From: Tachypleus tridentatus
Lineage: Eukaryota > Arthropoda > Merostomata > Xiphosura > Limulidae
Assembly (NCBI RefSeq): GCF_004210375.1
Contig: NC_134832.1
Coordinates: forward strand, 153,819,592-153,883,591
Length of the DNA stretch: 64,000 nucleotides
Direction of reading: 5' to 3'
Shown: piece after piece, positions 46,901 through 61,900 of the stretch
Position numbering within the stretch: the stretch's first letter is position 1
How the letters are laid out: each line of letters begins with the position of its first letter
The notes under the pieces: model-generated
What the model saw: the letters and a program-made list of their open reading frames with translations, nothing else
What the model was told of the DNA's origin: nothing
Database searches by the model: none
Position numbers and translations under genes: made by a program

Positions 46901-49900
46901 CAAATTCATATCTAATACTACCACTGAAATGTAAATTGTTAATCACAACAGTGCAATAGCTTAGCTTTTAGTGTAAATCCAATCATTTAAGCAAGTGATA
47001 ACAAAGTACACAAACAGTACACATGTTCTTAAATAATTTTGTCAATGTGGTTACCATGTGCCTTATAATACTAAAATAATGGCAGTTGATTTTGTATTAT
47101 TGGTCTGTTTGTAGCTAAGCACAAAGATGTACAATGGTCTATTTGTACTGTGCTCAATGCAGGTAATGAAACTTGATTTCTAGCATTACAAGTCCACAGA
47201 CGTATCCCTGTGCTACCAGGTGGTGAATTATAGGAGACATAAGTTTCATACTAAAGTTCTAAGTGTGAACCACATAAGACATGAATAATATTGTACCTAC
47301 CCTGTTACAATAATAATATAGTATCTACCATATCATAATAATAATATGGTACCTACCCTATGCCAGCACCCAAAAGGAGAGACAGCAGATTAGTGAACAC
47401 TAATACAGAGATAACCTCAGTAGAGAACAGTCCTCGTTTTGCCACTTTTGTGTGTCTCAAACTCAGGCCAGTTCTTTGAGGGTGCTTGAATGCCCACTTT
47501 CTAATGTATATGGTAGACTACATTGTAATAATCACTCTCAAGCATAAACAGTACTAATTAATTATAAGAAAATTAAAAACAGGACAAATCTCTTTTGATA
47601 TACAGCTACCTCATAACTGTCTAAAGACGACACTAAAATTAGCACCATGATTCCAGTATAAAGAAATTCACTTCATCAGCTTAGACTTTCTACATCATAA
47701 GTTTTGATTCACAACTTGAAGAAATGAAAAAAATTTATTTTTGTATAAGAAGTGCACCATTGTTTTTATCATACATGGAGGTATTATTTGTACTTAAATT
47801 ATGCACTATGAGTTTCTTTAGATCAGTGAAGGGTATTACAAAATAAGTATACAGGGCATTAAAACTAATAAAAGTAGAACTACAGATTACCGTTGAAAAT
47901 ACAGTTGAATCTAGACCAGTTGAATTAAAACACACCTATACAAATATTCAGAAAGAAATTCTACAATATAACACAGATCAAATTTATATGAATTATATTT
48001 CCTAATTAGTCTCCCTTAACAGAAATGCATTTATTGGAATATTTGTAATTAATGGTTCAACCATTTACATTTAATAGTAATCATCTAATGAAATTAGAAA
48101 ATAGGGTTAACTAAATACATAAGAATGAAAAGATGGGATTATGTAGGGAACAATTGATTCCATCATTTTTTGTTTCTGTAAGACATAATACACACAATAC
48201 TATGTCAAGACACTTGCTACCAGTATCTCATAGTTATCTAAAAAACCACTTTTAGCAGTACTTTAAACAAAATTAGGAAACCTTTCATGATTTCTTGGAC
48301 TCTCCTCAAATTAGCTTTTTCATTAAAAGTAGTAAAAAATACAATTTGTTTTAGATTTGGAAAAATTTCATTACAGAGATTTAAGTTATTAATAATAAAG
48401 TAATTTAAGGTGCCATGTGCTACTGAAACTTGTACCAGGTGTGTCACTATAATATTATTCAAGACAGTTCTTAAGATACTGCATAAAATCATTAATCTCA
48501 GATCCACACTTGGATCATCTACCCCTTTTACTAAATGCCACATACATATACTATGATCTGAGAACTGAAAGTATGGAATCATCAATGTCTAATATTTGAA
48601 TGTGAATTTTCCAATTTCATGAATGGAATATCCAAACTTGACTAAAGGGCACTAAAGTGGTTGTAGTTATTTGTTTAATGTGGAAAAAAACAATCTCAGA
48701 TTATAATGTTTTAAGTCCATAAGCTTACAACTAATCAACTGGAAGAAAGAGAACTGTTTGGGATAGTTCTAGTAAGAAAGTGTGATGTACACCATTTATA
48801 AAAATAATAATAACAAATTTCTTAGTCACCATCACAGGAGAGAAATTTCAAGTATATAAAGCACAAAGTTGTTTATTACAATTCACTATAACACAAAATA
48901 CGCAACATCAATAAGAATAAAAAACGTTTTTGATGATGAATATTACATTTTACACCAATCTGCAAGGGGGGATGATTCAACCTAGCCCCAAAGTAATTAT
49001 AAAACAGTTATTCTGTATATTTTTAAAATGTATGTGTACCTTCACAAAAGTTTGCAGACTACCAGTAAACATTACAAGGTTTTCATACACAAAATATCAG
49101 ATTCCTTTATTATGTTTTAAAATTTCAAACTAATGTTTTGTCATGGTTTTTAATTTTAAAATGGTGAGTACCTAAAGTATAAAGTAGTTTTGATTTTAAG
49201 ATTAAAAATATTTTTATAAATCAGAAAACATCCATAACCTTCTGATAATCATGAAACATTTCTTTTGAAAGCACTTTATATTTTACCTGTTATTTTCACT
49301 ACTGTATCTCTGTACAAGTTTGGTTAAAAATAAATATAACAACACAAAACCATAAATGTTTATCCTAAATAACTTAAATCTTATAACATTATACACATAA
49401 AAATTTATTATTTTTTATTATATTGACCTGTCAGCCAGTCTGACTAAAATTACAAAAGTTGAATGATATAGTTCATGTGCACTCATCATATCCAAGAATA
49501 TAAAACTGGCCTTTACAACATGACTTGTCTTATATTTCTTCTAGTGGACTAGTAGTTTATAAAATATAGTTAAATTTCAGTTATAAGACATTACATATGT
49601 ATATACATTACTACTATTTACAAATAAGTTCTAAACTTTTAGTTATTCTTCTTAAAACATAGAATAATAGTAAATAAAGAAGAGTAGACAACAATGATCT
49701 TTTCCACTTACTAACTTTGTACTCATTAGCTGTAATTTGTTAAGCCTTGTTAAATTTCTCATGCAAAACAAAATATTTTGTTTTTTATACATATGCATTT
49801 TTAAATAACAAAAATACCACAGAATTTCACTGTAATTGATCAGGTTTAGCAACTAAGCTGTACTTGGTCTAAAAAAATATGAAATTTCAAACTCACTGAT

Positions 49901-52900
49901 ACCTTACTGCTTGGAATGTAGCAGGAAAAAAAAGGGTTTGCCACTAGGGGACACTGAGCTTTCAATTTGTTATACACACATCAATAGGCAAAGTCAGTCT
50001 ACATAAGCAAGTATTTTCAAAAATTTAAAGGCTGGGCAGGGCCACCTGGGTTGATTCAATAAATATGTTAATATCTCATAAAACAGAAACAGTAGAAGAA
50101 TCTTACTTTATGCTCTAGCTTGTCAATATTGATAATTTTAGTTCCTAATTTATACAAAACTACAGAATTTGTTTTTGGACACCATAAATATTTAATATGA
50201 ACTAAAGCTGCATTCAAGATACATTGTGACATACAAGATTCAGAGAGGGTTAGTAGGTGATGCAGAAACACTTTGTAAAAATCAGATTTTTTGTGTTAAA
50301 ATGTTTTCAGATAGTTTGCAAAACCTTGTGATAAGCATACCTAACCTGTAAGCAAGAAGTTGACTTGTACTCAATACATCTACTTATATGATCAAAAATC
50401 CTACTTGCTTTATTCTAAGTAAATGCATGTTACGTAGCAGGATTTAGAAAGTAAAAAAAGACCAGATTTTTTCCCTTTTTAATACTATGTAAGAGCTCCC
50501 TTGACCAGCCCACAATAATGGAAGGCCTGCAATAGTTTTATTTTCTAGATATTTATATATGTTCTATAGTAAATCATGTACACTAATTCCAAAAAATGAT
50601 ATCCATTTTTCTCCATCATCTATGAATTTTTCAAAAATTGTCATATGTACTTTTACATAAGTGAATCATTTTCATTGAAATCAGGTCACATTTTGTTATG
50701 CTTAAATAACTGACAACCAGTTGCTATAGATTTCTATAAACCAATTATGATGTGAGAATCTTACTGATTGTTCTAGAACCCATTAGAAACATACTACAAG
50801 TATATCAAGAGTTAATAGGCCACACGATGCATCATTTTGGATGGTATTTGTTTGTTTGTATACTTTTACATTATATTTTTCTCTTCATTATATTACTTGT
50901 TTACTGCTGCAGTAACAAGAAGTTACGTGAACAACCCAAACATATTATGTTATATTTGGGGTAAATCTGGTGTTAAGAAACAAAGGCAAAACACTACAGA
51001 AATTGTCAAAAAAGCATAATTACACACATTTGAAAATAAAACTTGGGCCCAAAGACAAATCATGGGCTCCACACAAAGTTTGCACCATTTGTGTCAAAGA
51101 GTTGAGACAATGGACTAAATGCCTTTGGAATTCCAAAGAGATGACTACTATTTTTTGCTCACATGACATGCATGGATACAACACTCAAAATAAAAAGGAA
51201 TTTTTTTTATCTGAACCTTCAGTCTGCTATAAGACCTGATGCACCTGTACCTACTTCACCTTCAGTCTCCTATAAGACCTGTTGCTCATGGACCTGATGT
51301 ACCTGTACCTAATTCACCACACTTTATTGATAAAATTTAATCTGCTCTGAACCTGATGTCAACAGAAATGATGACAGACATTGTTTTCAACCTGAAGTGT
51401 CTCATGAACCACAACTTAGAAATAGACTTCAGATAAACAATTTTGAAAGGTCAATGAGAAAAACTGAATAAGAAGAGTGAATTGACTTATTGACAAATAT
51501 TTTCAATAAAATGTTCAATAAAGAGTTGATTGTAATAAGAGCTTGAAAGCTTATCTCTGACATTCACATATTGATTATTTTCCTGAAGAACAAGCGGAAA
51601 GATTTCATCAAGGCATCAGGGAAGGTGGAACATCAGCATGATGGTTGATTACTGATGGTCATTCAAACAAGATATTCTTGATGCAGTACATAAAGGAAAG
51701 ACCACAATACATAGATTTCACAAAAAAAACAAAAACACAAAGAGAATTAATGTTTATTTGACATCAATGTTCTTCCCTTTTATTGCATTTGTCTGTATTT
51801 TTGTTAACAAACATAATACTAAAAAATGTTGCAATGAACAAAATAATAATTTGATCTAAGAAAGAGATCTTTTTCTTCCAAATTTGTAAAAATCCTTACA
51901 TGACACAAAAAAAATTGAATATTATTTTCAAAATCTGCATAGCTGGATTATGGAGATTCCATTATTAAAACCAAAACAACGTTCATGAAGTATAAATTTG
52001 CAAGCCTATTTACTAATGTTGTCATAACTTCTTTTATTAAAACATTAAAGAAATCTGACAGTATTAGTCCAGCTCACCAAAGAGTCCAAATCTTTCAGCA
52101 CAAATTCAGCATCTTGACTGAAATACCTATTAATTTAATATTTTTTTGCAAATTCACTGCTTAGTCCATTATCAATGCCTTTGATTAAAATAAGAAATAG
52201 TGAGAATTTTAGAATAGAATCCTGTGGTATACTATTTGTAACATCAATTCATTGTGATTCTTCCTGTGGTATATCATTTGTAACATCAATTCATTGTGAT
52301 TCTTCCTGTGGTATACCATTTGTAACATCAATTCATTGTGATTCTTCCTGTGGTATACCATTTGTAACATCAATTCATTGTGATTCTTCCTGTGGTATAC
52401 CATTTGTAACATCAATTCATTGTGATTCTTCCTGTGGTATACCATTTGTAACATCAATTCATTGTGATTCTTCCTGTGGTATACCATTTGTAACATCAAT
52501 TCATTGTGATTCTTCCTGTGGTATACCATTTGTAACATCAATTCATTGTGATTCTTCCTGTGGTATACCATTTGTAACATCAATTCATTGTGATTCTTCC
52601 TGTGGTATACCATTTGTAACATCAATTCATTGTGATTCTTCCTGTGGTATTTGTAACATCAATTCATTGTGATTCTTCCTGTGGTATACCATTTGTAACA
52701 TCAATTCATTGTGATTCTTCCTGTGGTATATCATTTGTAACATCAATTCACTGTGATTCTTCCTGTGGTATATCATTTGTAACATCAATTCATTGTGATT
52801 CTTCCCATGGTATACCATTTGTAACATCAATTCATTGTGATTCTTCCCATGGTATACCATTTGTAACATCAATTCATTGTGATTCTTCCCGTGGTATACC

Positions 52901-55900
52901 ATTTGTAACATCAATTCATTGTGATTCTTCCTGTGGTATATCATTTGTAACATCAATTCATTGTGATTCTTCCTGTGGTATACCATTTGTAACATCAATT
53001 CATTGTGATTCTTCCTGTGGTATACCATTTGTAACATCAATTCATTGTGATTCTTCCTGTGGTATACCATTTGTAACATCAATTCATTGTGATTCTTCCT
53101 GTGGTATACCATTTGTAACATCAATTCATTGTGATTCTTCCTGTGGTATACCATTTGTAACATCAATTCATTGTGATTCTTCCTGTGGTATATCATTTGT
53201 AACATCAATTCATTGTGATTCTTCCCATGGTATACCATTTGTAACATCAATTCATTGTGATTCTTCCTGTGGTATATCATTTGTAACATCAATTCATTGT
53301 GATTCTTCCTGTGGTATATCATTTGTAACATCAATTCATTGTGATTCTTCCTGTGGTATATCATTTGTAACATCAATTCATTGTGATTCTTCCCATGGTA
53401 TACCATTTGTAACATCAATTCATTGTGATTCTTCCCATGGTATACCATTTGTAACATCAATTCATTGTGATTCTTCCTGTGGTATATCATTTGTAACATC
53501 AATTCATTGTGATTCTTCTTCCACTTATACCATATAACTAATTTATCCCCTGCCCAACAGAAATAACCTATTTTAAACATTCTTTTAAGTAGTATCCCAT
53601 TAAAGCTTTCTAAATGTCCACATATTCAAATATACTGCATTACCCATGTTTAGATAGAATGAAACAAATGGTTGGTTGCTTGGCATTTATTGGTATAAAT
53701 CAACTAGGCTATCTACACCAAACAACTGGTAAAAAATAAAAAATAAAAGTAAAATTATTAAAATATGTAAAGAAAGAATCATGTTGAAACAAAGGCCAGG
53801 TTTCAAATTAAAAACTTAAGCAGAATTAAAAAGGCCAAATAGCCCTTAAAAATTTAAAAACATTACCAATGACACTGTTCAGCATTAGGGTGAACCCATG
53901 GTAAAACATGTCTAAAAGGGTGCCATTGCTCATGCTCATAACAATGGCACAATAGTAAAATGTGGGATATTGTGACTTGTGTGTCACACAGACCACACAT
54001 TGGTGCATCAGTCCCAGATAAAAGAAAATGATTACTTAAAAACTTGTGACCAATGCATAGCCTAGCCAGAAAAAATTTCCTTCTGATCTTTACAGAAGGA
54101 AGATGGCCAACAAGTAACAAAAGGTTTGATCTGGAAAAGCTTGTCATCAGATTGCTTACTCCAACTGGTATGGAGCCAAGCCTTGAATACAGGACAGTAG
54201 TCCATGTATGGGACAGGCACTGCCATGACAGCAACAGAGGAGACAGACTTAGCTGAGGTGTCAGCAAGTTCATTCCTGCAAATACCAATGTGGGCTGGTA
54301 TCCAGAAGAACTGGATACAAATGGATGATAAAGAGAAATGGGCCAGTCGGCTTTGAATATCACAGAGAACAGGAAGAGAATAAACATGTAATGATTCAAG
54401 AGCCAGTACAGAGATAAGCGAGTTGGTATTAATAGTTCAGTTCTTGTACTGCATAGCTTCTACATGATCCAGGACAAGAGAAATGGCTTACAATTCAGCA
54501 GTGAACACAGAAGCTGTAGAGGTAATCTTGTGTGCAACCACTAAACTACAACAAACCATGGAAAACCCACAGAGTCACTTGATTTTAAGCCATCTGTATA
54601 AACGGAAATGGAAGGATAGATCGAAAGATGTTCAGCAAATAGAAGATGGTACTTCAATCGGGAGTACCCACTTTCCTCAGATGACTCAGAGAAATGTCAC
54701 ATTTGGGGATGGTAATAGGTTATGGTGGGATTGACTGACCAGAGGAGAGAGCAAAAGGTGACTGCATCAGCAAGTTTAAGAAATGTTTCTTGTAAGTAGA
54801 CATACATAGGATGATAAGAATAAATCAAATCTTTGATGTTGTCTATATTCAAATGAATACCTCAACAGCTCCACTGTATCAAAGTACCCATTTTTACTCA
54901 AGTGGAGGAAAATTGGGCAGAGAAACCTTCTGTTTTCAACCATGTGTTTTTCTTTATTGGAAGGAGATCTATCGACTTCCATGTATCCCGCCCTGGATCG
55001 AGTGGGCAGGTCTCTGTCAGTAGACAAAAATTTCAGTGACCGAAGATGTGAATGATTATTGTTTTGCATCTAGGGGCTGGAAAAGAAGATTGACCTAAGA
55101 AAATGCCACAACCTGGAGCCAAAGGAAATGAAGAGTCACTGGAAGGAGTGGTGGGGACAAAGATGGAAGTAGATGTCTACTTGTCACCTCTCTCAACCAA
55201 GGAGGGTAAAAGACTCTTCACATAATTGGAAAACTATTCTAAGAAATATTGTGAACCATTTTCAAATGCTGTACCTCTTTTTCCTTCACCCACCTAGAGC
55301 AAAAATGAAAGTAAGAGGGTTGTGAACTACTACAGTCAACATATTGTGATTCCAGTTCACATTCAGGTGTCATGGCCTTTGACACCACAATGAGCATATG
55401 TTAAAGACCCACGACATGATGTATTCAAATGACTGAACTGCTGACACTAGAATCATGTGAGAGGATTAAAAATATATGGCTGTACCTTACAGTTCAGATA
55501 TCCTGCTTTGATGGTGGCAGGTAGAAGTGGTGATGTAAGCATTAAAATCAGCACATTAGTAGACAGCATAATTCCGTCTTTGTGAGCAGAGATTTGATAC
55601 AGTGCAAAACGCCTTAGCTGGAAAAATCAGCTAGGATCTCCAACCAGGGAACGTTCTTTAAATCCTTCTCAACTATAACTCCCCTGAAAGAATTCAAAGT
55701 TGTATGGAGAGTAATCTTGATGGGTATATCCTCCATGGCCCTCGACTTCAAGATAAGTTTGGTGAAGATGTTTCCACCAAAATGTCTCCTAAATACAGCT
55801 TCCTTACTGACTTGTGGGATCCAATAAACCTCTCTAATCCATTCTGAATGAAAAAGGGAGACATCTGCCCTAAGGATTTACCAGATAACAAATGCAAAAA

Positions 55901-58900
55901 GAGAAATCTAGGTACAGGATCCGACTGTGATGGTGATTGTTGAACATTCATTCATTTATGATTGTTTATCAATTATCATTTTTTTTTCTAAGTTTTATCT
56001 ATTTATTGTTTATGAATGGGGGTATCCATAATAAAATCATTTCAGTACTCACTGTCCAACCATGGAACCCTACAAGGGGATGCACTGCAATGCCAAACAT
56101 TACAGCAACACCAGGGTTCCGTGAGCACTATACCCAAACACCAACACTGGTACTTGGCTGACTCTAGTCCTAGTGAACCAGCTAAATGACCTTGGAGGGG
56201 GGGGTCACCTCTAGACTGCTCATCTACAGGAATGTAAGGCCAAAGTGGTGTATTAGGGTTGAACATCAAGATACTCTCCTTTCCTTCACAAGTTACCACC
56301 CACAGCAAACACGTGGGTGGATGTTTAGATACCAGAGAAGGTAAACCAAAAGAACAGAACCTTTTCTGTGAGGTCTCCTCACCACATGCAGAAATCCACA
56401 CCAAGGGGGAAACAAACGTTATCAAATAACAATACTAGTCCCCCTTTCTGAATACATGCCAACTATCTGTAGTAATATGATACCTTTCTAAATGACCTGG
56501 TAGAATTTCTATAAACATATTTCCTAACAAGTAAAATAATATTAGCTGGTAATAACTTGGACATTGTCTATTTTCCTCCTTACAAAAATCTATGTAATTT
56601 TGTTCAAACTTCCAGCACCCAATCATTTTTAATTCATTCATTACAACTTAAGGTTTTTCTATGATACAACTGAACACATTTTAACTAAACACAATATGTT
56701 CTTGGTTCAAAACCCAAATTCATATTGTTTCTATTTTCCTTACATAGACAGACACTTTTCTTTCAAGTAAACAAACTATTACTGAAATTAATATATTATT
56801 TTATTTTCTTTGAATCAGTATTGGAAAGCCACAATTAAATTAATGATAAATATAATTATTAATCACAGTTTCAATTTTCTATGATATATATAGAATAGAA
56901 AAACTAACTTGGGAGGTCTTTGATCGGGGGTCTGCTACTCCACTCCCATATCCAGTCAGTAACAGCTTGCCCTCCTTTACCAAGCAGATCTTCCTAAAAC
57001 ACAAAATGACCAGTGATAATTGGTATTTCTTGTTGTTTTTCTATCAGAGTCAATTGATTCTCTCTCTCTTTTTGTCTGTGAATGTATTGCTTCATTTATT
57101 AGACTAACTATACATTTAGTTTTATTATAATATTACACTAATATGTTAAAAGTTTCAACAACTTTTTAATCATAATTTTTATAGCATTAAAGGTAGGAAA
57201 ATTCACTATAGAGGATTAGTAACATGGCAAGAACAGAAGTTATGACCTTTGTAAAAAATTTATGTTCTGTAATTTGAACCTGTCAGTGAGTCTAATCCTC
57301 TTGTGCTATTCAAGTACTGTTCTTGTCATAACCCAATGAACTGGCCATGCTGTTCTACAAACACATATCCTGAATATAAATCATGAGGCTAGCCACTTTC
57401 AAGTATTTGAAACTGCATAAGGTGAAGCAAAAAAAAATAAAAAATTACTATATCAAAATTAAACTTAAATGGTACAACTACAAGAGTTTGTATCAAAATA
57501 TGTAAAATATACTGTCCAACCACTTTCTACTATAAGAATGGCATTAACATTATCACAAAATGACAATTTGTAGAAGTTGATATATGTAGTGAACTTTTCT
57601 TACACTTTCAATTGTGGTTTAATATTATCAGCTCTAAAAAATGTAAATAAATCAACTCTACCAGTTAATTTTAGTGGCAGGATAATAGAATCATGTGTGT
57701 TTGACTTTATACAATCTATTTTCATTTGCTTCACAGACCTTCTACTCTCTTTAAACTGTAAAAAAAGATGACATATCACCTTCAGTAACTAAACATTTCC
57801 AATTAAAGAACAGGCAGAGTAAATAAGGTTTTAAACATATAATAGCTAAATGTCTGTCTGAATATTTAACACTAGAAAAAATTACATTTCTTTTCAAGAG
57901 TACAGTACAGGAAAATTGTTCACTTTCTCAGTTCTTTTCTGTTTCTAAAATTTTTTGTTGACATTAATTTGTCAATCTTTATATATGCTGAACTGTCAAT
58001 TTGAGAAAAACTTATTAAGAACAAAAATGTTACTTTCTGTGATGGAAACTCATGGGGGAAAAACAGGACTTCGTCCACTGACCAAATGAAACAGATATTT
58101 AAAGAGGGGAGTATGAACACCACAAACATATAAATTCTAAGTATAGGTTCATTGTTCTTCAGTTCATTAGAGCATTCTCATGTCAGTATAACATACATGC
58201 ATGATTTTATTGTACCATGTTGAATAAATTGATTTGAATATCTTCCCTTTGACACTTCTTACAGAAGCGACAACTGTGAAGAATTTCAGTCTTTTCTTGC
58301 ACTCATTAAAATGACAAGGAACAGTGGCATTCAGGAGAAAATCACCTTTGCAATTATTTGGCAAACCTAAGCACTCTATTGCGATGGAACTATCTTTTGC
58401 AGCTGAACCCCAAAATGTTTACTAACAATGCACTGCAGTCAGTTTCTTTTGCTCAAAAACAAATACAATGTAATCTTCCTTACTGAAATAACACATAGAA
58501 TGAAAAAATATGGTTTTAAATGGCCTACTAGGCAATTATATTGCATATATTTCATTACCCAAGTGACTGGGTGAACTACATGTTTTATTCTTATTAATTT
58601 GCTAGTGATATATATTAAGCTAGGTATACACTGACCATTTTAATCATTAACTAAGGCAAGTGTCTCTCCAAATGGAAACAAGAAAACTAAACATGAACAA
58701 TTTATATATCTTAGCAACTTCCCATTACTTTAAGTTTGTTCTCTGTAAAAACAGTAATATCAAATGTGAACTAAGCTGTTCTAACAATGTGTTCATACGA
58801 AGATAAATAAAATACACACACCAATCATACGTATAATGTTATAAGAATTAAATGCATGAAAAATGTTAGATTACTTTATAAAGAAGTCCACAAAAACAAA

Positions 58901-61900
58901 ACCTTACTCTATTAATGATCAGTAATTCATGAGGATTAGATGGTTGTTCACTCACTGGACTGTGAGGGCTCTTTGGGCTAGAAAAAATATGAACAAAACA
59001 TTTTGAAAGATCTAATATAGCCAAAAATTAGAAAAAAAAAGGTGAAATAACCATTTTTGAGACACATAATAACCATATTTTTTTAATTTTCTTAGGAGAA
59101 CAGAAACATATACTGGATAGGTTGTGCACTGGTCATCTGAGAATAAAAAGATACTTATAATTTTAAACAAAGAATGTTATTTTCTTAGCTTTTAAAACTT
59201 CAAAAACATATACACATTATCAAACTGCTAGTTTAATCTTACATCAAGGAGATACAACTAAATATAACAAAACAGTCTGTATAACCAAAGTGCTGTGTAA
59301 TATATAAATCAACAATGACTCATTGACAAAAGTATTATTAATAAGTTAGACTACAAACAGAGACAGCTAACACAGCATTATTAAAGCATAAAATAATTAT
59401 TCTCAAACACATTAGAGCATTTTGAGATATGATTTGTTAATTTAAAATAATATATTTCAGCAGTAAACTAATTCTGGTTCTCAATAGGCTACTAATTTGA
59501 CTCACCAAAAACAATGCTAATATAAATATTTAATAATTATACTACTACACAACTTCTGAATAAAATATACATGAAAATTTAAATTACAGCAATGCTGACA
59601 TTTTGAACCTGATGAAGGTCTAAAAATGAAACTATTCCTTAAGAATATACATGTATTTGTGAGGGTTTGAGGGCAAGAGAGACTGTGAACCTGATGGACT
59701 AAAGCTGATGTTATTTCTGAAGAATGTTCGTGTATAAGCAAAAATATCCATCTTACTGATAAGAATAATTTAAGTTAATCTAGCAACTTAAATAATTTTG
59801 TGGACTTTACAAAGGTTAGTTGTGTCACACTCTTGGTTTCCCTGAGAACTAAGGCTCTGAGCTACTTATACCACTCACTGTGAAAAGTAATTGTTGGACA
59901 TTTCAGTCATGCTGAGGGCCATTCAATAATAACATACTGTGAATCTATAGTTTTATTATTTAAGTTATTTAGAATTGTGAATGATATTGTGATTAATTCC
60001 CAACAACATAATGTAGAATATCCTGCTTGTGAAATAGAATTTGGCATCAACATTATTCATGTCTGTTCTCCCATTATTTCAAACATGAATCTTCAGATTT
60101 TTTTTGTGTGCACAGCTATTTAAACAGGAGAAAGATGAACATTAGGACAGATACCATGGTTTGCAGTATATATAAAATAACTGTGATAGTTTGGGGACAA
60201 GAGATTATAAGTACTTGGTAAAGGAACAAAGTTGAAGTTATTCCTGAATAATACACATGAATCTATGATGGTTCTGGAGCAAAAGACTGTAAACGTGATG
60301 AAAATCTAAAGCTGAAGCTATTCCTGAATAATAAACATGAATCTATGATGGTTCTGGAGCAAAAGACTGTAAACATTATGAAAACCTAAAGCTGAAGCTA
60401 TTCCTGAATAATAAACATGAATCTGTGATGGTTCTGGAGCAAAAGACTGTAAACATTATGAAAACCTAAAGCTGAAGCTATTCCTGAATAATACACATGA
60501 ATCTGTGATGGTTCTGGAGCAAAAGACTGTAAATGTGATGAAAACCTAAAGCTGAAGCTATTCCTGTATAATAAACATGAATCTGTGATGGTTCTGGAGC
60601 AAAAGACTGTAAACATGATGAAAACCTAAAGCTGAAGCTATTCCTGAATAATATACATGAATCTGTGATGGTTCTGGACCAAAAGACTGTAAACGTGATG
60701 GAAACCTAAAGCTGAAGTTATTCCTGTAACAGTTTTGGGGCAACAGAGTAATTAATGTTGCTCTAATTGTTTGTTTTGAATTTTGTGTAGAGAACTTTGT
60801 CCTAAAAAGCCAGCAGTTACACACAGTTATGTATGTTTACAGAGAAAATTACATCTCAGAATAATTCTAAAAATAGAGAAGTGGAGATGCAACAAGAGCT
60901 TATAACAACTCATAGGAATATTATTCAATAAAATTTAATATCATTAGAGATTTTTAAAAAGTTAATGGAACAAACAGTAAAATACTTTTATTCTGATTTT
61001 TAATAACTTTACCAGACATATTCAGTATCTAACATGTTTAAACGTCAGTTTCTTCTATTTCTGATGGAAACTGTTTTAAAGAGAAACAAAAACAGAAAAA
61101 TTTACTCAAGTAGTTTCAGTAATAGTTTACTTTACTGCAAAATAATTTTTATTACTAGCTGCTGTTTCTTACAACAGAAAATGTTTTATTACATAAATAA
61201 ATTTCAACATTGTTAATGGTAACTACGGGTACATGGGCATGAAAAAAAGTCCAGTGAAGTTGTTTTTCTGAAAATTAAAACAACTGGCCCTAATTAAAGT
61301 GGAGTGGAAAATTCAATAAAGTGATTTCTCATTAACAACACCTACAAAGATAATTTCAAAAACAATAATTACCTTTACTGGTAGAATATATTTTTTTATT
61401 AGAAAAGCTCAACAAAACATGATTCATATTATTTTACAAAAACAAATATGCAGAAAAAATGTGACAAAATATACTACTATGGTATAGAGAACATTGTAGT
61501 TTTCAGCACATGAAGTGAAGAGAGATGAGTGATTAACATACAAGAACATGTCAGCTATATTTTTAGAAAACAGAATGTACAGAACACTAAGTAAGCCTGA
61601 CAATGTACAGTATTAAGTAAACTGAAAACGAAAAAAAACAAACTTTTCTGTACAGTATTCAAAGAATGCCAATACACTATCACTTCCACCATATTAAGTT
61701 TCACATGTGTTTAAACTGAACTAGCACTACCTAGCACAGAAGGTTTTAAATGACTTATCATACAGTGTAGTCAAAGGAATAAGATATCAAAGATACCTAA
61801 GTATTTCAATTATAGTTAAGTTTATTATACTAGTAAACTGTGACTTGTTTACTTTAGCATCACCCATGTCATCACAGTCTGTAGCTCAACATTTAAAGAT

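Noticed and set aside
52627-53580. 301-317 codon open frames on both strands
   Set aside because: They are produced by the 42-bp repeat. Both strands are open equally, as expected from periodicity rather than coding.
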